Shown here: positions 18,767-28,162 of the stretch, one piece after another
Layout of the letters: the number at the start of each line of letters is the position of its first letter
Position numbering within the stretch: the stretch's first letter is position 1
Source of the DNA: Algoriphagus aquimarinus
Lineage (GTDB): Bacteria; Bacteroidota; Bacteroidia; Cytophagales; Cyclobacteriaceae
Assembly: GCF_900112005.1 (NCBI RefSeq)
Contig: NZ_FOKK01000012.1
Location: 1-64,000, forward strand
Direction: 5' to 3'
Length of the DNA stretch: 64,000 nucleotides
Translations under genes and position numbers: made by a program
The notes under the pieces: model-generated
The model's database searches: none
What the model saw: only the letters and a program-made list of their open reading frames with translations
Told to the model about the DNA's origin: nothing

Positions 18767-19385
18767 ATGCCCAAATCCAGCTAAACCCAATAAAACAAAT
18801 TGAAAAACCAAGAATCAAGCCCACATAAAGTTCAACAGGTTTATGTGCATTTAGGTATAGCCTAACAGTCCCTACCAATCCTGTCAATACTAATGAGGCT
18901 AATAATGGATAAAGAGGCTGAAAGTTGGGGAATTTAAGCCCTAGCACAAGAACAGCTGCAAGCAATCCACCCATACCGGTCATATGAGCAGACATTTTCC
19001 AGAAAAAAGTAATAACCGTCAGTACAAGTATGGCTAATGTAATAACACTCAGAACCTGCCACAGAATTGGATCAAACTCTTTCTTCTGAAATAAAAAATA
19101 TACGGTGAGTATGTAATAAATGCTGGTAACCGAGAATGGGATAGCTCGATCTTTCAATTCTGCCATGTGAACACTTTTGAGCGTCCCACTTAACCTTAAG
19201 CCAAACACTGTAACCATTGGAATTACCAAGGTGGACAAAGCAATAAGGTAAAATAAGGTACCCTTGAATGACTCTGGAATACTTGTAGCCTCAGGGACAA
19301 CAAATAAAGCCAACCCAAAAACTAAACTGGGAATGACCAATGGCTGTAAAACGACTGAAATTATTAACGAAATAATCCTCCGCAC
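18765..19385 (-). CDS. Integral membrane protein, PAP2-phosphatase-like
   Basis: 206 residues with about six hydrophobic helices. The pattern KDRAIPF in one loop and KMSAHMTGMGG in another loosely follows the PAP2 (phosphatidic-acid phosphatase) signature of Lys-Arg-Pro, Ser-X-His and later His, but not every catalytic residue is obvious, so activity on a lipid phosphate is uncertain. It starts with GTG, whose first base is the last base of the rpoN stop (TAGTG), so translation is probably coupled to rpoN. The N-terminus (MRRIISLIISVV) is a signal-anchor type. Confidence 0.6.
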   Translation of the reverse strand: MRRIISLIISVVLQPLVIPSLVFGLALFVVPEATSIPESFKGTLFYLIALSTLVIPMVTVFGLRLSGTLKSVHMAELKDRAIPFSVTSIYYILTVYFLFQKKEFDPILWQVLSVITLAILVLTVITFFWKMSAHMTGMGGLLAAVLVLGLKFPNFQPLYPLLASLVLTGLVGTVRLYLNAHKPVELYVGLILGFSICFIGFSWIWA

Positions 19386-20839
19386 TACAATTCCTTTCTT
19401 AGTCTAGCAACTGGAATTTGCAGCTGCTCTCTATATTTAGCCACAGTTCTACGTGCGATGTTGTATCCTTTACCGTTAAGCATTTTGACAAGCTTATCAT
19501 CGGAGAGTGGCTTCTTCTTATCCTCGGCATCCACCATGCTTTGTAATACGGATTTAACTTCACGATTACTTACATCTTCCCCGCTATCTGTAGCTATACC
19601 TTCAGAGAAGAAATATTTCAGCGGATAAACTCCAAACTCAGTCTGAATCGCTTTACTATTTGCAACTCTAGACACGGTAGAAATATCCATATCAATCCGC
19701 TCAGCAATATCCTTCAAAATCATTGGGCGAAGATTAGTCTCATCTCCATCTATAAAAAACTCCTTTTGATACTGTAGAATCGCCTCCATTGTTCTTAGAA
19801 GAGTATTCTGGCGTTGCTTGATTGCATCGATAAACCACTTGGCAGCATCCAGTTTTTGTTTCACAAAAGTGACAGTATCCTTCAGCTTTTTATCTTTTTT
19901 ATCACTCTTATCATATGCGTCAAACATTTCAGAATAGGATCTAGAAATCCTCAACTCTGGTGCATTCTTAGAATTTAAGCTAATCTCAAACTTGCCAGCA
20001 GTATTTGTAAGCATGAAATCTGGTATGATATATTGCGTCCGAACCAAACCATCAGCAACTCCTCCTGGCTTTGGATTGAGCTTAGTAATCAAATTAACAG
20101 CATCCTTAGTCTCCTCATCATTAAGATCGCAACGCTTCTGAATCTTAGCATAATGCTTTTTGGTGAACTCATCGAAACAATCCTGCATAATCCTTAGCGC
20201 ATTCTGCACTGTCGGATCATCTGGATGCTCTTTACGCTCAAGCTGAATAGTAAGGCATTCCTGAAGGTTTCTAGAGGCTATACCTGCTGGATCAAAATTT
20301 TGGATTTTTCTCAAAATCTCCTCCAACTCATCAATATCTGTTTCAATATTTTGGCTGAAAGCCAAATCATTTATGATAGATTCTAAATCTCTACGGATAT
20401 ATCCATCATTCTCAATACTTCCTATCAATTGCTCACCGATGATCTTCTTCCTATCGTCAAGTCTAAGAAAACTCAACTGAGAAACTAGCTGCTCATGTAG
20501 GGAAGATTGACTGGAAATTGGAATCTCCCGATCTTCCTCATCGGCATTGTAGTTTCCGTCACCTTGCATTTTATAACCACCATACTCATCGTCTAGGTAG
20601 TCATCGATATTTACATCACGATCATCCTGCGGAGATTCCTCTTCGTAATTATCTTCAAAGTCATCATCGGCACTGTCTTTTTCTTCTGTTTTGCCCTCTT
20701 CCAACGCAGGATTAATCTCGAGTTCCTCTTCGATTCGAGTATCTAATTCGGCTGTCGGTACCTGCAGCAATTTGATAAATTGTATTTGCTGAGGTGAAAG
20801 CTTCTGGGAAAGTGATTGGCTAAGATTTAACTTTTGCAT
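19385..20839 (-). CDS. rpoN: RNA polymerase sigma-54 factor
   Basis: 484 residues with the full sigma-54 layout. The glutamine-rich activator region I (LNLSQSLSQKLSPQQIQFIKLLQ) is at the N-terminus, a strongly acidic region II at about 45-100, the core-binding domain in the middle, the helix-turn-helix (DISTVSRVANSKAI) near 390 and the RpoN box ARRTVAKYRE near 470 for -24 recognition. Transcription from its promoters needs an AAA+ enhancer-binding protein, none of which is in the window. It overlaps the downstream membrane gene by one base. A -7 element lies 67 bases upstream. Confidence 0.97.
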   Translation of the reverse strand: MQKLNLSQSLSQKLSPQQIQFIKLLQVPTAELDTRIEEELEINPALEEGKTEEKDSADDDFEDNYEEESPQDDRDVNIDDYLDDEYGGYKMQGDGNYNADEEDREIPISSQSSLHEQLVSQLSFLRLDDRKKIIGEQLIGSIENDGYIRRDLESIINDLAFSQNIETDIDELEEILRKIQNFDPAGIASRNLQECLTIQLERKEHPDDPTVQNALRIMQDCFDEFTKKHYAKIQKRCDLNDEETKDAVNLITKLNPKPGGVADGLVRTQYIIPDFMLTNTAGKFEISLNSKNAPELRISRSYSEMFDAYDKSDKKDKKLKDTVTFVKQKLDAAKWFIDAIKQRQNTLLRTMEAILQYQKEFFIDGDETNLRPMILKDIAERIDMDISTVSRVANSKAIQTEFGVYPLKYFFSEGIATDSGEDVSNREVKSVLQSMVDAEDKKKPLSDDKLVKMLNGKGYNIARRTVAKYREQLQIPVARLRKEL

Positions 20840-20906
20840 TCGGGATTGGGTAAAACCTGCTGTTTGGGTTCAAAAAAGGCCTTTTCCACTGAAAAAGCCC
20901 TTATGC

Positions 20907-20914
20907 CAAAGTTA
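20907..20914 (-). promoter_or_regulatory. Bacteroidota -7 promoter element for rpoN
   Basis: The minus strand reads TAACTTTG, an exact TAnnTTTG, 67 bases upstream of the rpoN start. The -33 element is not evident. Confidence 0.4.
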
Positions 20915-21016
20915 GGAAAAACGAGCAATCTTTTGATAAAAAGCTTATTTAATCGTTTTTTTGCATTCCTTTAAATTATTAGCGGGCTTCGTAGCTCCGC
21001 ATTAACATATCACCAA

Positions 21017-22468
21017 ATGGCATTTAACAAACGAGTCAAAATCAAGACCATCCTGGATACTAATCCTATTGGAACAGAAGTGACGCTCATGGGCTGGGTT
21101 CGTACAAAGAGAGGAAACAAAAATGTTTCATTCATTGCACTGAATGACGGTTCCATCATTACCAATTACCAAGTGGTGGCCGACCCCAATCTGATTTCGG
21201 AGGAAATTCTTAAGAAATGTACCACTGGTGCATGTCTTAAAATAACAGGAAATGTAGTCGACTCTCAAGGTGCTGGGCAAAGCTCTGAGTTGAATGCTAC
21301 AGCTATTGTAGTATTAGGTGAAGCAGATCCAGAAAAATATCCGCTGCAGCCTAAGAAGCATTCCATGGAGTTCCTTCGGGAAAATGCTCACCTAAGAATG
21401 CGTACCAATACATTCAGCGCGGTCTTTAGAGTAAGACATGCCTTGGCTTTTGCTGTTCATAAATACTTCAACGACAAAGGTTTTTTCTACATCCACACGC
21501 CTATCATCACGGCTTCAGATGCAGAAGGTGCTGGAGAGACATTCAAAGTCACTACACTTGACCTGAAAAACCCTCCAAAGACTGCTGATGGAGCGATCGA
21601 TTACAAGCAGGATTTCTTCGAAAGAGAAACCAATCTAACGGTGTCTGGACAATTGGAAGGTGAACTAGCCGCAATGGCACTCGCTGATATCTATACGTTT
21701 GGCCCGACTTTTCGTGCTGAAAATTCCAATACAACTCGCCACTTGGCTGAATTCTGGATGATCGAACCGGAAATGGCTTTCTATGATGCGGAAGACAATG
21801 CCGATCTAGCGGAAGATTTCTTAAAATATGTGATCCAATACGCACTGGACAATTGTGCTGAAGATTTGGCATTCCTTGATTCAAGGCTTCAAGACGAAGA
21901 AAAATCTAAGCCAGCTGATCAACGCAGCGAAATGAGCTTAACGGATAAGCTGAAATTTGTAGCAGATAATGACTTCGTAAGAATCACTTATACGGAGGCA
22001 ATCGAAATTCTCAGAAACTCGACTCCAAATAAAAAGAAGAAATTCTCATACCTGATCGATGCATGGGGAGCAGATTTGCAATCTGAACACGAGCGATTCT
22101 TGGTTGAGAAGCATTTCAAAAAGCCAGTTATCCTGACGGATTACCCTAAAGATATCAAGTCGTTCTACATGCGTCAAAACGAAGACGGAAAGACGGTAGC
22201 GGCGATGGACATACTTTTCCCTGGAATTGGTGAAATAGTAGGTGGTTCACAGCGTGAAGAACGCATGGATGTGCTCACCGCTAGAATGGAAGAGATGAAC
22301 ATCCCGCAGGATGAAATGTGGTGGTACCTAGATACGAGAAGATTTGGAGCTACACCGCACGCCGGTTTCGGACTTGGCTTTGAACGAATGGTGCTCTTCG
22401 TCACTGGAATGGGAAATATTAGGGATGTGATCGCATTCCCTCGAACACCTGGAAACGCAGAGTTCTAA
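21017..22468 (+). CDS. asnS: Asparaginyl-tRNA synthetase
   Basis: 483 residues, a class II synthetase that charges tRNA-Asn. An N-terminal OB-fold anticodon-binding domain ([25 protein letters not shown]) occupies about 1-115. The catalytic domain carries motif 2 ([21 protein letters not shown], near 232) and motif 3 ([12 protein letters not shown], near 455). The [11 protein letters not shown] wording fits AsnRS rather than AspRS. It diverges from rpoN over 177 bases and ends in a strong terminator. Confidence 0.97.
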   Translation: MAFNKRVKIKTILDTNPIGTEVTLMGWVRTKRGNKNVSFIALNDGSIITNYQVVADPNLISEEILKKCTTGACLKITGNVVDSQGAGQSSELNATAIVVLGEADPEKYPLQPKKHSMEFLRENAHLRMRTNTFSAVFRVRHALAFAVHKYFNDKGFFYIHTPIITASDAEGAGETFKVTTLDLKNPPKTADGAIDYKQDFFERETNLTVSGQLEGELAAMALADIYTFGPTFRAENSNTTRHLAEFWMIEPEMAFYDAEDNADLAEDFLKYVIQYALDNCAEDLAFLDSRLQDEEKSKPADQRSEMSLTDKLKFVADNDFVRITYTEAIEILRNSTPNKKKKFSYLIDAWGADLQSEHERFLVEKHFKKPVILTDYPKDIKSFYMRQNEDGKTVAAMDILFPGIGEIVGGSQREERMDVLTARMEEMNIPQDEMWWYLDTRRFGATPHAGFGLGFERMVLFVTGMGNIRDVIAFPRTPGNAEF

Positions 22469-22476
22469 AAATTACA

Positions 22477-22509
22477 AATCCCCGGCAGAAATGTCGGGGA
22501 TTATTTTTT
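22477..22509 (+). terminator. Rho-independent terminator of asnS
   Basis: An 11-bp stem (22477-22487 with 22492-22502), closed by GAAA and followed by ATTTTTT. Confidence 0.93.
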
Positions 22510-22583
22510 GACATCGTTTTTCGCCCACTGATACAGATCAACCCGAAAAATATATTTCAAAATAATTTGTCGAGAGAATCTTT

Positions 22584-23771
22584 TCAACTCACCACTTTTA
22601 TCCTCATCGCTAAAGGAATACATAGCAAACTAAATGCAATGGCGATGTATCCTACCACATTGTAATTGGTCAATTCCCCAGCTGCATTCTCTCCGATGAT
22701 AATCCCTGCAAGTAATGTAGCTACTCCAGTCGCTAATTGTTGCACGGCTGAGTTGAAACTCAGAAAGCTACCTCTATTTTCTGGCTTGGCAGTTCCCGTC
22801 ACAATTGCCGCCGCTGGCACATATCTGCCATTAGAAGTCACAAAGAACATCGTGGAAACCATCAGTACAAAAGGAATTGGAGTAACACCTAAGTGGGTAA
22901 TGATGGCAATAGGAATCAGGTTCAGAAGCATGAAAATGATAAAGATCTTCTGTTTGCCATACTTATCAGAAAGCTTCCCAACCCAAGGCGAAGTGAAAAT
23001 CGTAAATGCTCCACCCGCCATGTAGATGTAAGTAAGTTGTAGCTCAGTAAACCCAACATTTGCCACAGTATATGGACTCAAAAAGGGAATAATCATAAAC
23101 TGTCCAAACATCATCATCACAGAAAGAGTAATCGCTCTCATCTGATTGGAATCGCTTGTAACTCTTCGAATAACTAATAAAGGATTAGGTCGTACAATGT
23201 CATTTTTAAGATGATCTGTGATATTTGGGATATACTTGATGATCATCCCAAGGCTCAACACAGATAGTCCTGTAAGTAAGAAAAATGGCGTGTGCCAATC
23301 AGACAAACTTGCTAAAAACAACCCAAGAGGTACTCCAAGAACTGATGCTACTGAGAATGCCGCCATTACCAAACCCATGGCTCTACCACGTCGAGAATCA
23401 GGAATTACGTCACCGATAATCGCCAAAATCAAAGCTGAAGTCAATCCGCCAAAAATGCCGGAGATTACTCTTGCCGCCAAAAGAATAGGATAGCTAGGTG
23501 ATAGAGCACAGCCTAAGGTGGAAATCGCAAAACCTATATATACCCAAACCAGTATCTTCTTGCGATCAAATCGATCCAATACAAAGGCTCCGAAAAAGCT
23601 GGAAATCCCCGCACTGAATGTATAGCAAGAAACCAATAAGCCAAATTCACGAGGAGAAATATCAAAGATTCTCATCAACTGAGGACCTAAGGGCATCAAA
23701 ATCATGAAATCGACGATGTGAATAAAATTAATGGCCGCTAGGGTCCAAAGCAAAAGCTTCTCTTTGTTCAT
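22584..23771 (-). CDS. MFS transporter, drug/metabolite efflux (DHA1-like)
   Basis: 395 residues, 12 predicted helices. After helix 2 the loop carries DRFDRKK, the MFS motif A. Helix 4 ends with ARVISGIFGGLTSALILAIIGDVIPDSRRGRAMG, as in proton-antiport exporters of the AraJ/Bcr type, and helix 5 has the glycine-proline motif C form (VLGVPLGLFLAS). A cargo cannot be assigned; sugar efflux or drug export are both possible. A single-gene unit between the asnS terminator and the NAD(P)HX repair gene, on the same strand as the latter but 62 bases from it. Confidence 0.82.
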   Translation of the reverse strand: MNKEKLLLWTLAAINFIHIVDFMILMPLGPQLMRIFDISPREFGLLVSCYTFSAGISSFFGAFVLDRFDRKKILVWVYIGFAISTLGCALSPSYPILLAARVISGIFGGLTSALILAIIGDVIPDSRRGRAMGLVMAAFSVASVLGVPLGLFLASLSDWHTPFFLLTGLSVLSLGMIIKYIPNITDHLKNDIVRPNPLLVIRRVTSDSNQMRAITLSVMMMFGQFMIIPFLSPYTVANVGFTELQLTYIYMAGGAFTIFTSPWVGKLSDKYGKQKIFIIFMLLNLIPIAIITHLGVTPIPFVLMVSTMFFVTSNGRYVPAAAIVTGTAKPENRGSFLSFNSAVQQLATGVATLLAGIIIGENAAGELTNYNVVGYIAIAFSLLCIPLAMRIKVVS

Positions 23772-23833
23772 AGTAAAAATAGATAGGAGAAGAACCTCAG
23801 AGAAACATGTATAGTTTGTCTAGGACCAAAGAA

Positions 23834-25303
23834 TTAAGAAATATCTAATTGAATGTATGTGTCTGGGATAGATGCGATGATATCACTAGCGATCAAAGAC
23901 CTTCTTTTGGATTTTGAGGCGATTTCTCCTGCCATGCCATGGTGAAACACTCCACATAGTGCGGCATTCTCAGGTGCGTACCCCATTCCTAAATAAGAAG
24001 TGATCATGCCAGTTAGCACATCTCCAGACCCTCCTGTTGCCATGTATTTGTTTCCTGAAGAATTAACGACTTGTCTTCCATCTGGCAAACTAATGACTGT
24101 ATTTGCTCCTTTAAGCACCAAGATCAATTCATTATCCATCGCAAATCTTTTGGCCAATTCAAGCCTTTCCAAATGGTTAGTAGCTTTCCCCACTAACCTC
24201 GTAAACTCACCTATATGTGGCGTAAGAACTGAATTCTTTGGCACTAAGGGTAATAAATCAGGATTTCGAGCTAGCAAGTTCAGTCCATCAGCATCTATAA
24301 CAATTGGTTTTTTGAAATCTTGCAGAAATTGCTTCAATAACCTTACTCGATTCTCTGTACCCCACCCCGGTCCTATCCCCACTGAATCATAAAATTCTGG
24401 ATTAGGAATCAAACCCCAGGATGCCATTGCTTCTGGAACAGCCGTTTGGACAATGAAACGCTCCGAATCCTCCATGTGGCAGGTAACTAACCCCGACCCT
24501 GTACGAAGAGCACTTTTAGCACAAAGAATAAGAGCACCCATTTTACCAGGACTTCCACCCACCAGAAGGATTTTACCCATATCACCTTTATAGCTGAATC
24601 TATTAAAAGTCTTGTGCAATGCAGGGATGTCATGATTCTCCAGATAGTAAAAAGATGAATGCAATCCTTCATATGCCTCACCTAACAACCCAATCTTTAG
24701 AACAACCAACTCTCCTACAAATTCAGCATGTTCAGGTAGAATAAGAGAAAGTTTAGGAAACGCAAAACTGATAGTAAAGTCAGCTTTAACTATATCTCCT
24801 CTAGAAATTTCATCTGAAGCCAAACCAGATGGGACATCCACACTGATAACAGTCCCTACAAATTCATTTAGCCTTTGAATAATCTTAATGGCATCTGGTC
24901 TAAGATCACCTTTTAACCCAACGCCTAAAAACGCATCAATTAGAATTCCATTTTCAGGAAGGTCCCAATCTACAAACTCTAAGACTTGTATAGAGTCAGG
25001 AAGCTTGTTGAAATTAAAAAGGGCATCTGAACTCAGTTTATCGGCAGAATCAAAGCACTTAAGTATAAAAACTGAATAAGAATATTCAGTCAACAGCCTA
25101 GCAATGGCTAGACCATCACCACCATTATTACCCCCGCCCACTGCAATTTGGACAGGACTTTCAATGGAAAATTCCTGTTCGAGAAACCAGCTCACAAAAG
25201 CTTTGGATGCTTCTTCCATGAGCTCAAGGCTACTTTTTCCGGATAATTTTAGATGTTGCGCATCAAGTTCTTTGACTTGTATGCCTGACAGTATTTTTTG
25301 CAT
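23834..25303 (-). CDS. nnr: Bifunctional NAD(P)HX epimerase / ADP-dependent NAD(P)HX dehydratase
   Basis: 489 residues combining both nicotinamide-repair enzymes. The N-terminal YjeF_N epimerase domain (about 1-215) has GGGNNGGDGLAIARLL and a GLASDE loop. The C-terminal ribokinase-like dehydratase (about 225-489) has GGSPGKMGALILC and the catalytic GGSGDVLTGMI near 435. Together they convert hydrated NADH and NADPH back to the active cofactors. The start is two bases after the stop of the UMF1 transporter gene, so they share a transcript. Confidence 0.95.
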   Translation of the reverse strand: MQKILSGIQVKELDAQHLKLSGKSSLELMEEASKAFVSWFLEQEFSIESPVQIAVGGGNNGGDGLAIARLLTEYSYSVFILKCFDSADKLSSDALFNFNKLPDSIQVLEFVDWDLPENGILIDAFLGVGLKGDLRPDAIKIIQRLNEFVGTVISVDVPSGLASDEISRGDIVKADFTISFAFPKLSLILPEHAEFVGELVVLKIGLLGEAYEGLHSSFYYLENHDIPALHKTFNRFSYKGDMGKILLVGGSPGKMGALILCAKSALRTGSGLVTCHMEDSERFIVQTAVPEAMASWGLIPNPEFYDSVGIGPGWGTENRVRLLKQFLQDFKKPIVIDADGLNLLARNPDLLPLVPKNSVLTPHIGEFTRLVGKATNHLERLELAKRFAMDNELILVLKGANTVISLPDGRQVVNSSGNKYMATGGSGDVLTGMITSYLGMGYAPENAALCGVFHHGMAGEIASKSKRRSLIASDIIASIPDTYIQLDIS

Positions 25304-25305
25304 GG

Positions 25306-26619
25306 CTATGCTCTTTCAGTATCTAACCCTGTTTTAGGGATAGTAACTAAAAGTAGGAAACCTAAGCCAACAAGAAAAAATATACCAAGCGAAAGAGCAC
25401 TGTTTCTCATACTTCCGGTGATTTGTTCGATAAATCCATAAGAAAATGTACCTAGGACTATTGCCAATTTTTCTGTCACATCGTAGAAACTGAAATAAGA
25501 AGCATGGTCTGTAGTGCTTCTAGGTATTAATTTAGAAAAAGTAGATCTAGATAAGGATTGGATACCACCCATGACCAATCCTACAACGAATGCCAAAGCA
25601 AAGAACTCATACACCGAGTATACATAATAAGCACCAGCACAAATCCCAACCCAGATCAAAACCATGATAACCAAACTTTGCTTGTTGCCATATTTCTTAG
25701 AAATAAATGCAAAGAAATAGCTACCGGCAATGGCCACAATCTGAATAATCAAAATAGTCATGATCAGTTGATCACCAGGCAAACCTAATTCTTTATCTCC
25801 GAATGTAGCAGCCAAGTACATTACTGTCTGCACCCCCATAGAGTAAAAGAAGAACGACGCCAAGAACCGATACATCACTTTAATTTGCTTGACTTCATTC
25901 CATACTTTTCTGATTTCTTGGTAACCTTTAAGCAAAAACTCTTTTTTGATATCCTTGCCAAAGGGATTGTGTGGAAGAATTCTGAAAGGAATCTGAGAAA
26001 ATCCTGCCCACCACAATCCAGTAATCAAAAATGAAAAGCGTGCTGCCATGCCATCATCAGATAACATAAACCAGGAAGGGAACTGAATCATCAATAAATT
26101 AAGGACGAGTAAAATCACACTGCCTATGTAGCCAAGTGCAAATCCCTTTGCACTCAAAAGATCATATTTATCGGGAGTAGTAATCTCAGGCAAATAGGCG
26201 TTATAAAACACAATACTGCCAGCATAACCCACACTTGCCAAGACACTGAAACAAATACCCCATTCCAGATTTTCTCCATCAAAAAAGAAAAGGGCTATGC
26301 AGGACAAAGAACCCAAATAGGCAAAGAACTTCATGAACTGAAGTTTCTTCCCACTAGCATCCGCAATTCCAGAAAGAATCGGTGATACTAGGGCAATTAT
26401 TAAGAATGAAAAGGAAATGGAATAGGAATACAAAACCGTGTTGACGATTTGAAACCCAAAAAAATCGACCTTATCATCTGGGCTTAACCCTTTGGTAACA
26501 CTGTTAAAATAAACGGGGAAAATAGTAGATGTAATGACCAGACTATAGACAGAATTGGCCCAATCGTACATCGCCCAAGCATTCTGGACTTTCTTAGAGT
26601 TTTTAATAGTCGATAGCAT
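25306..26619 (-). CDS. MFS transporter of the UMF1 (Atg22-like) family
   Basis: 437 residues, about 12 helices. It opens with KVQNAWAMYDWANSVYSLVITSTIFPVYF, the signature of the UMF1 family related to yeast Atg22. Other marks are GIADASGKKLQFMKFF after helix 2 and GGIQSLSRSTFSKLIP in the second half. The family probably exports amino acids or small molecules; no substrate is established. It leads a two-gene operon with the NAD(P)HX repair gene, starting just past the terminator of the exb operon. Confidence 0.88.
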   Translation of the reverse strand: MLSTIKNSKKVQNAWAMYDWANSVYSLVITSTIFPVYFNSVTKGLSPDDKVDFFGFQIVNTVLYSYSISFSFLIIALVSPILSGIADASGKKLQFMKFFAYLGSLSCIALFFFDGENLEWGICFSVLASVGYAGSIVFYNAYLPEITTPDKYDLLSAKGFALGYIGSVILLVLNLLMIQFPSWFMLSDDGMAARFSFLITGLWWAGFSQIPFRILPHNPFGKDIKKEFLLKGYQEIRKVWNEVKQIKVMYRFLASFFFYSMGVQTVMYLAATFGDKELGLPGDQLIMTILIIQIVAIAGSYFFAFISKKYGNKQSLVIMVLIWVGICAGAYYVYSVYEFFALAFVVGLVMGGIQSLSRSTFSKLIPRSTTDHASYFSFYDVTEKLAIVLGTFSYGFIEQITGSMRNSALSLGIFFLVGLGFLLLVTIPKTGLDTERA

Positions 26620-26624
26620 AATAC

Positions 26625-26658
26625 AAAAAAAAGCTACCCCGAGTTACGGGATAGCTTT
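26625..26658 (-). terminator. Rho-independent terminator of the exb operon
   Basis: On the minus strand a 12-bp stem (26647-26658 with 26630-26641, one G-U) with a five-base loop is followed by a T run. It separates exbD from the UMF1 gene. Confidence 0.9.
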
Positions 26659-26678
26659 AATATATCGATTAGATTAAC

Positions 26679-27143
26679 TTAGTTCTTCACTACTTTACCT
26701 ATAGATGCATAAAGGATTCTTCTAGCATCAGCTTCTCTTAGTTCATCCTGAACATCAGAGATAGGTCCCATTTTCACATCTCTATCGACCTTCAAGGAAA
26801 TAGTTATTCCCCCACGATCAGATTCTGGAAGCATATCACGTTCTTGATTTACCCACTGAACAATCTCAGGAGTTTCAATAAGTGCATCGTTAGCTTGAAT
26901 TTTAGGTTCAGTACCGTAAAGTGCTGTATTCTTTGGCTTTCCGATGAAAATATAGGAAATCAAGGTTTTCTTCTGAAGCTTCTGAAGCTGAGTAGCTTGA
27001 GGAATCTTTTGGTCTACCAATATCTCCTGTTCTCTCAACACGGTAGTTACCATGAAGAAAAACAGTAGCATAAAGATAATATCTGGTAAAGCAGAAGTAG
27101 GTATACTTACCTCCGCTTTTGTTTTCTTTCCAAACTTTGCCAT
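26679..27143 (-). CDS. exbD: ExbD/TolR family biopolymer transport protein (second copy)
   Basis: 154 residues: a short cytoplasmic tail, one transmembrane helix with the essential aspartate (ALPDIIFMLLFFFMV, residues about 18-34) and a periplasmic domain. With ExbB it forms the proton-driven stator that energises TonB-dependent outer-membrane transporters. The start is one base after the stop of the upstream exbD, so the two are translated together. Paired unequal ExbD proteins are usual in Bacteroidota. It is the last gene of the operon. Confidence 0.92.
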   Translation of the reverse strand: MAKFGKKTKAEVSIPTSALPDIIFMLLFFFMVTTVLREQEILVDQKIPQATQLQKLQKKTLISYIFIGKPKNTALYGTEPKIQANDALIETPEIVQWVNQERDMLPESDRGGITISLKVDRDVKMGPISDVQDELREADARRILYASIGKVVKN

Positions 27144-27144
27144 A

Positions 27145-27780
27145 TTAATTCCCTCCTATTTTATCAGGTTCTGCAATAGAGATCGCCATAGGTATCCCCT
27201 CTTTTCCACGGTCAATAAGGCTTTCTTCCGCATCATTCTTGCCGGTTAAAGCTCGATACTCGTCAGTCGAAAGATTAACTCTTGCAGCGTAAATATCAAA
27301 ATATGCTTTCTTGGCTAAATCAAATACTTCAAGGTATTTTTCATAACTCGTGCCACGGTCAGTCTTGATAGAAACAACTGCTTCTCCAGGGTGATCCGAA
27401 GATTCAGGCTTCCTGCCAGATAAAGCCTTTAGAGATGCTGGAAGAGAATTGTATAAACCGGCTGCTTCATCATTCGGCGCACCGAAGTTCAAAATAAACG
27501 CTTTCAATTCTTCATCAAGCCCTTCTGTATTGTCCCTATAATCACCTTCAATCAAAAATTGATCGTTAGAATTTATACGAATAACAAAGATATTTCGCTC
27601 ATTCAAATCAATCTCTGGAGGCGGGTTATTTGGATCTAGCTTCGGAGGAAGTACATTCAAAATACCTTTATCCGATGCGATCGTAGTGGTGACGAGAAAG
27701 AAGATCAGCAGCAGGAAAGCAATATCTGCCATAGAGCCTGCATTGACCTCCGTACTCATTCTATTTTTCTTTCTAGCCAT
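27145..27780 (-). CDS. exbD: ExbD/TolR family biopolymer transport protein (first copy)
   Basis: 211 residues, longer than usual for ExbD. The N-terminus is basic (MARKKNRMSTEVN), followed by the single helix with its proton-pathway Asp (SMADIAFLLLIFFLVTTTI). The large periplasmic part includes a Pro-rich stretch (PPKLDPNNPPPEID) and a charged tail extension. It has the same partner and role as the other ExbD. The gaps on both sides are one base. Confidence 0.93.
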   Translation of the reverse strand: MARKKNRMSTEVNAGSMADIAFLLLIFFLVTTTIASDKGILNVLPPKLDPNNPPPEIDLNERNIFVIRINSNDQFLIEGDYRDNTEGLDEELKAFILNFGAPNDEAAGLYNSLPASLKALSGRKPESSDHPGEAVVSIKTDRGTSYEKYLEVFDLAKKAYFDIYAARVNLSTDEYRALTGKNDAEESLIDRGKEGIPMAISIAEPDKIGGN

Positions 27781-27781
27781 A

Positions 27782-28111
27782 TTACTTTATCGCTTTAGTC
27801 ACTTCTGTCAATACGATACTTCCAAGAGCAACGATTGCAAGAATGTAAGTGGTGATAAGCATTCCACCAACCAACTGAGAACCACCTGGGGTCAGATTGA
27901 AAGGTGCTGCTTCAAATTTAGGAAGTACTTCATTGCTAGAAATAGTGTAAGCAATGAAGAACAAAACGACAATCCCTACAATTCCAAGAGCAGTTTTAAG
28001 CAAGCTTTTTGGATCATCCAAAGACTTGATCAATGGCATTAAAACAGCCACTGCAGCTCCGACTATAACAAGTAGGTAACTTCCGTATAATAAGATGTCA
28101 TAAGTATCCAT
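27782..28111 (-). CDS. Small three-helix inner-membrane protein of the exb operon
   Basis: 109 residues with three hydrophobic helices (about 8-28, 40-58 and 82-103) and a short loop NEVLPKFEAAPFNLTPGG between helices 2 and 3. It sits between exbB and exbD with a one-base gap to exbD. A small protein in this place is common in Bacteroidota exb operons, so it probably joins or assists the ExbB-ExbD complex, but no function has been assigned that I know of. Confidence 0.7.
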   Translation of the reverse strand: MDTYDILLYGSYLLVIVGAAVAVLMPLIKSLDDPKSLLKTALGIVGIVVLFFIAYTISSNEVLPKFEAAPFNLTPGGSQLVGGMLITTYILAIVALGSIVLTEVTKAIK

Positions 28112-28162
28112 AATGTAGCTTCTTTGAGGTTAATAAATTTTTAAGTATAACAAACTGACGGC

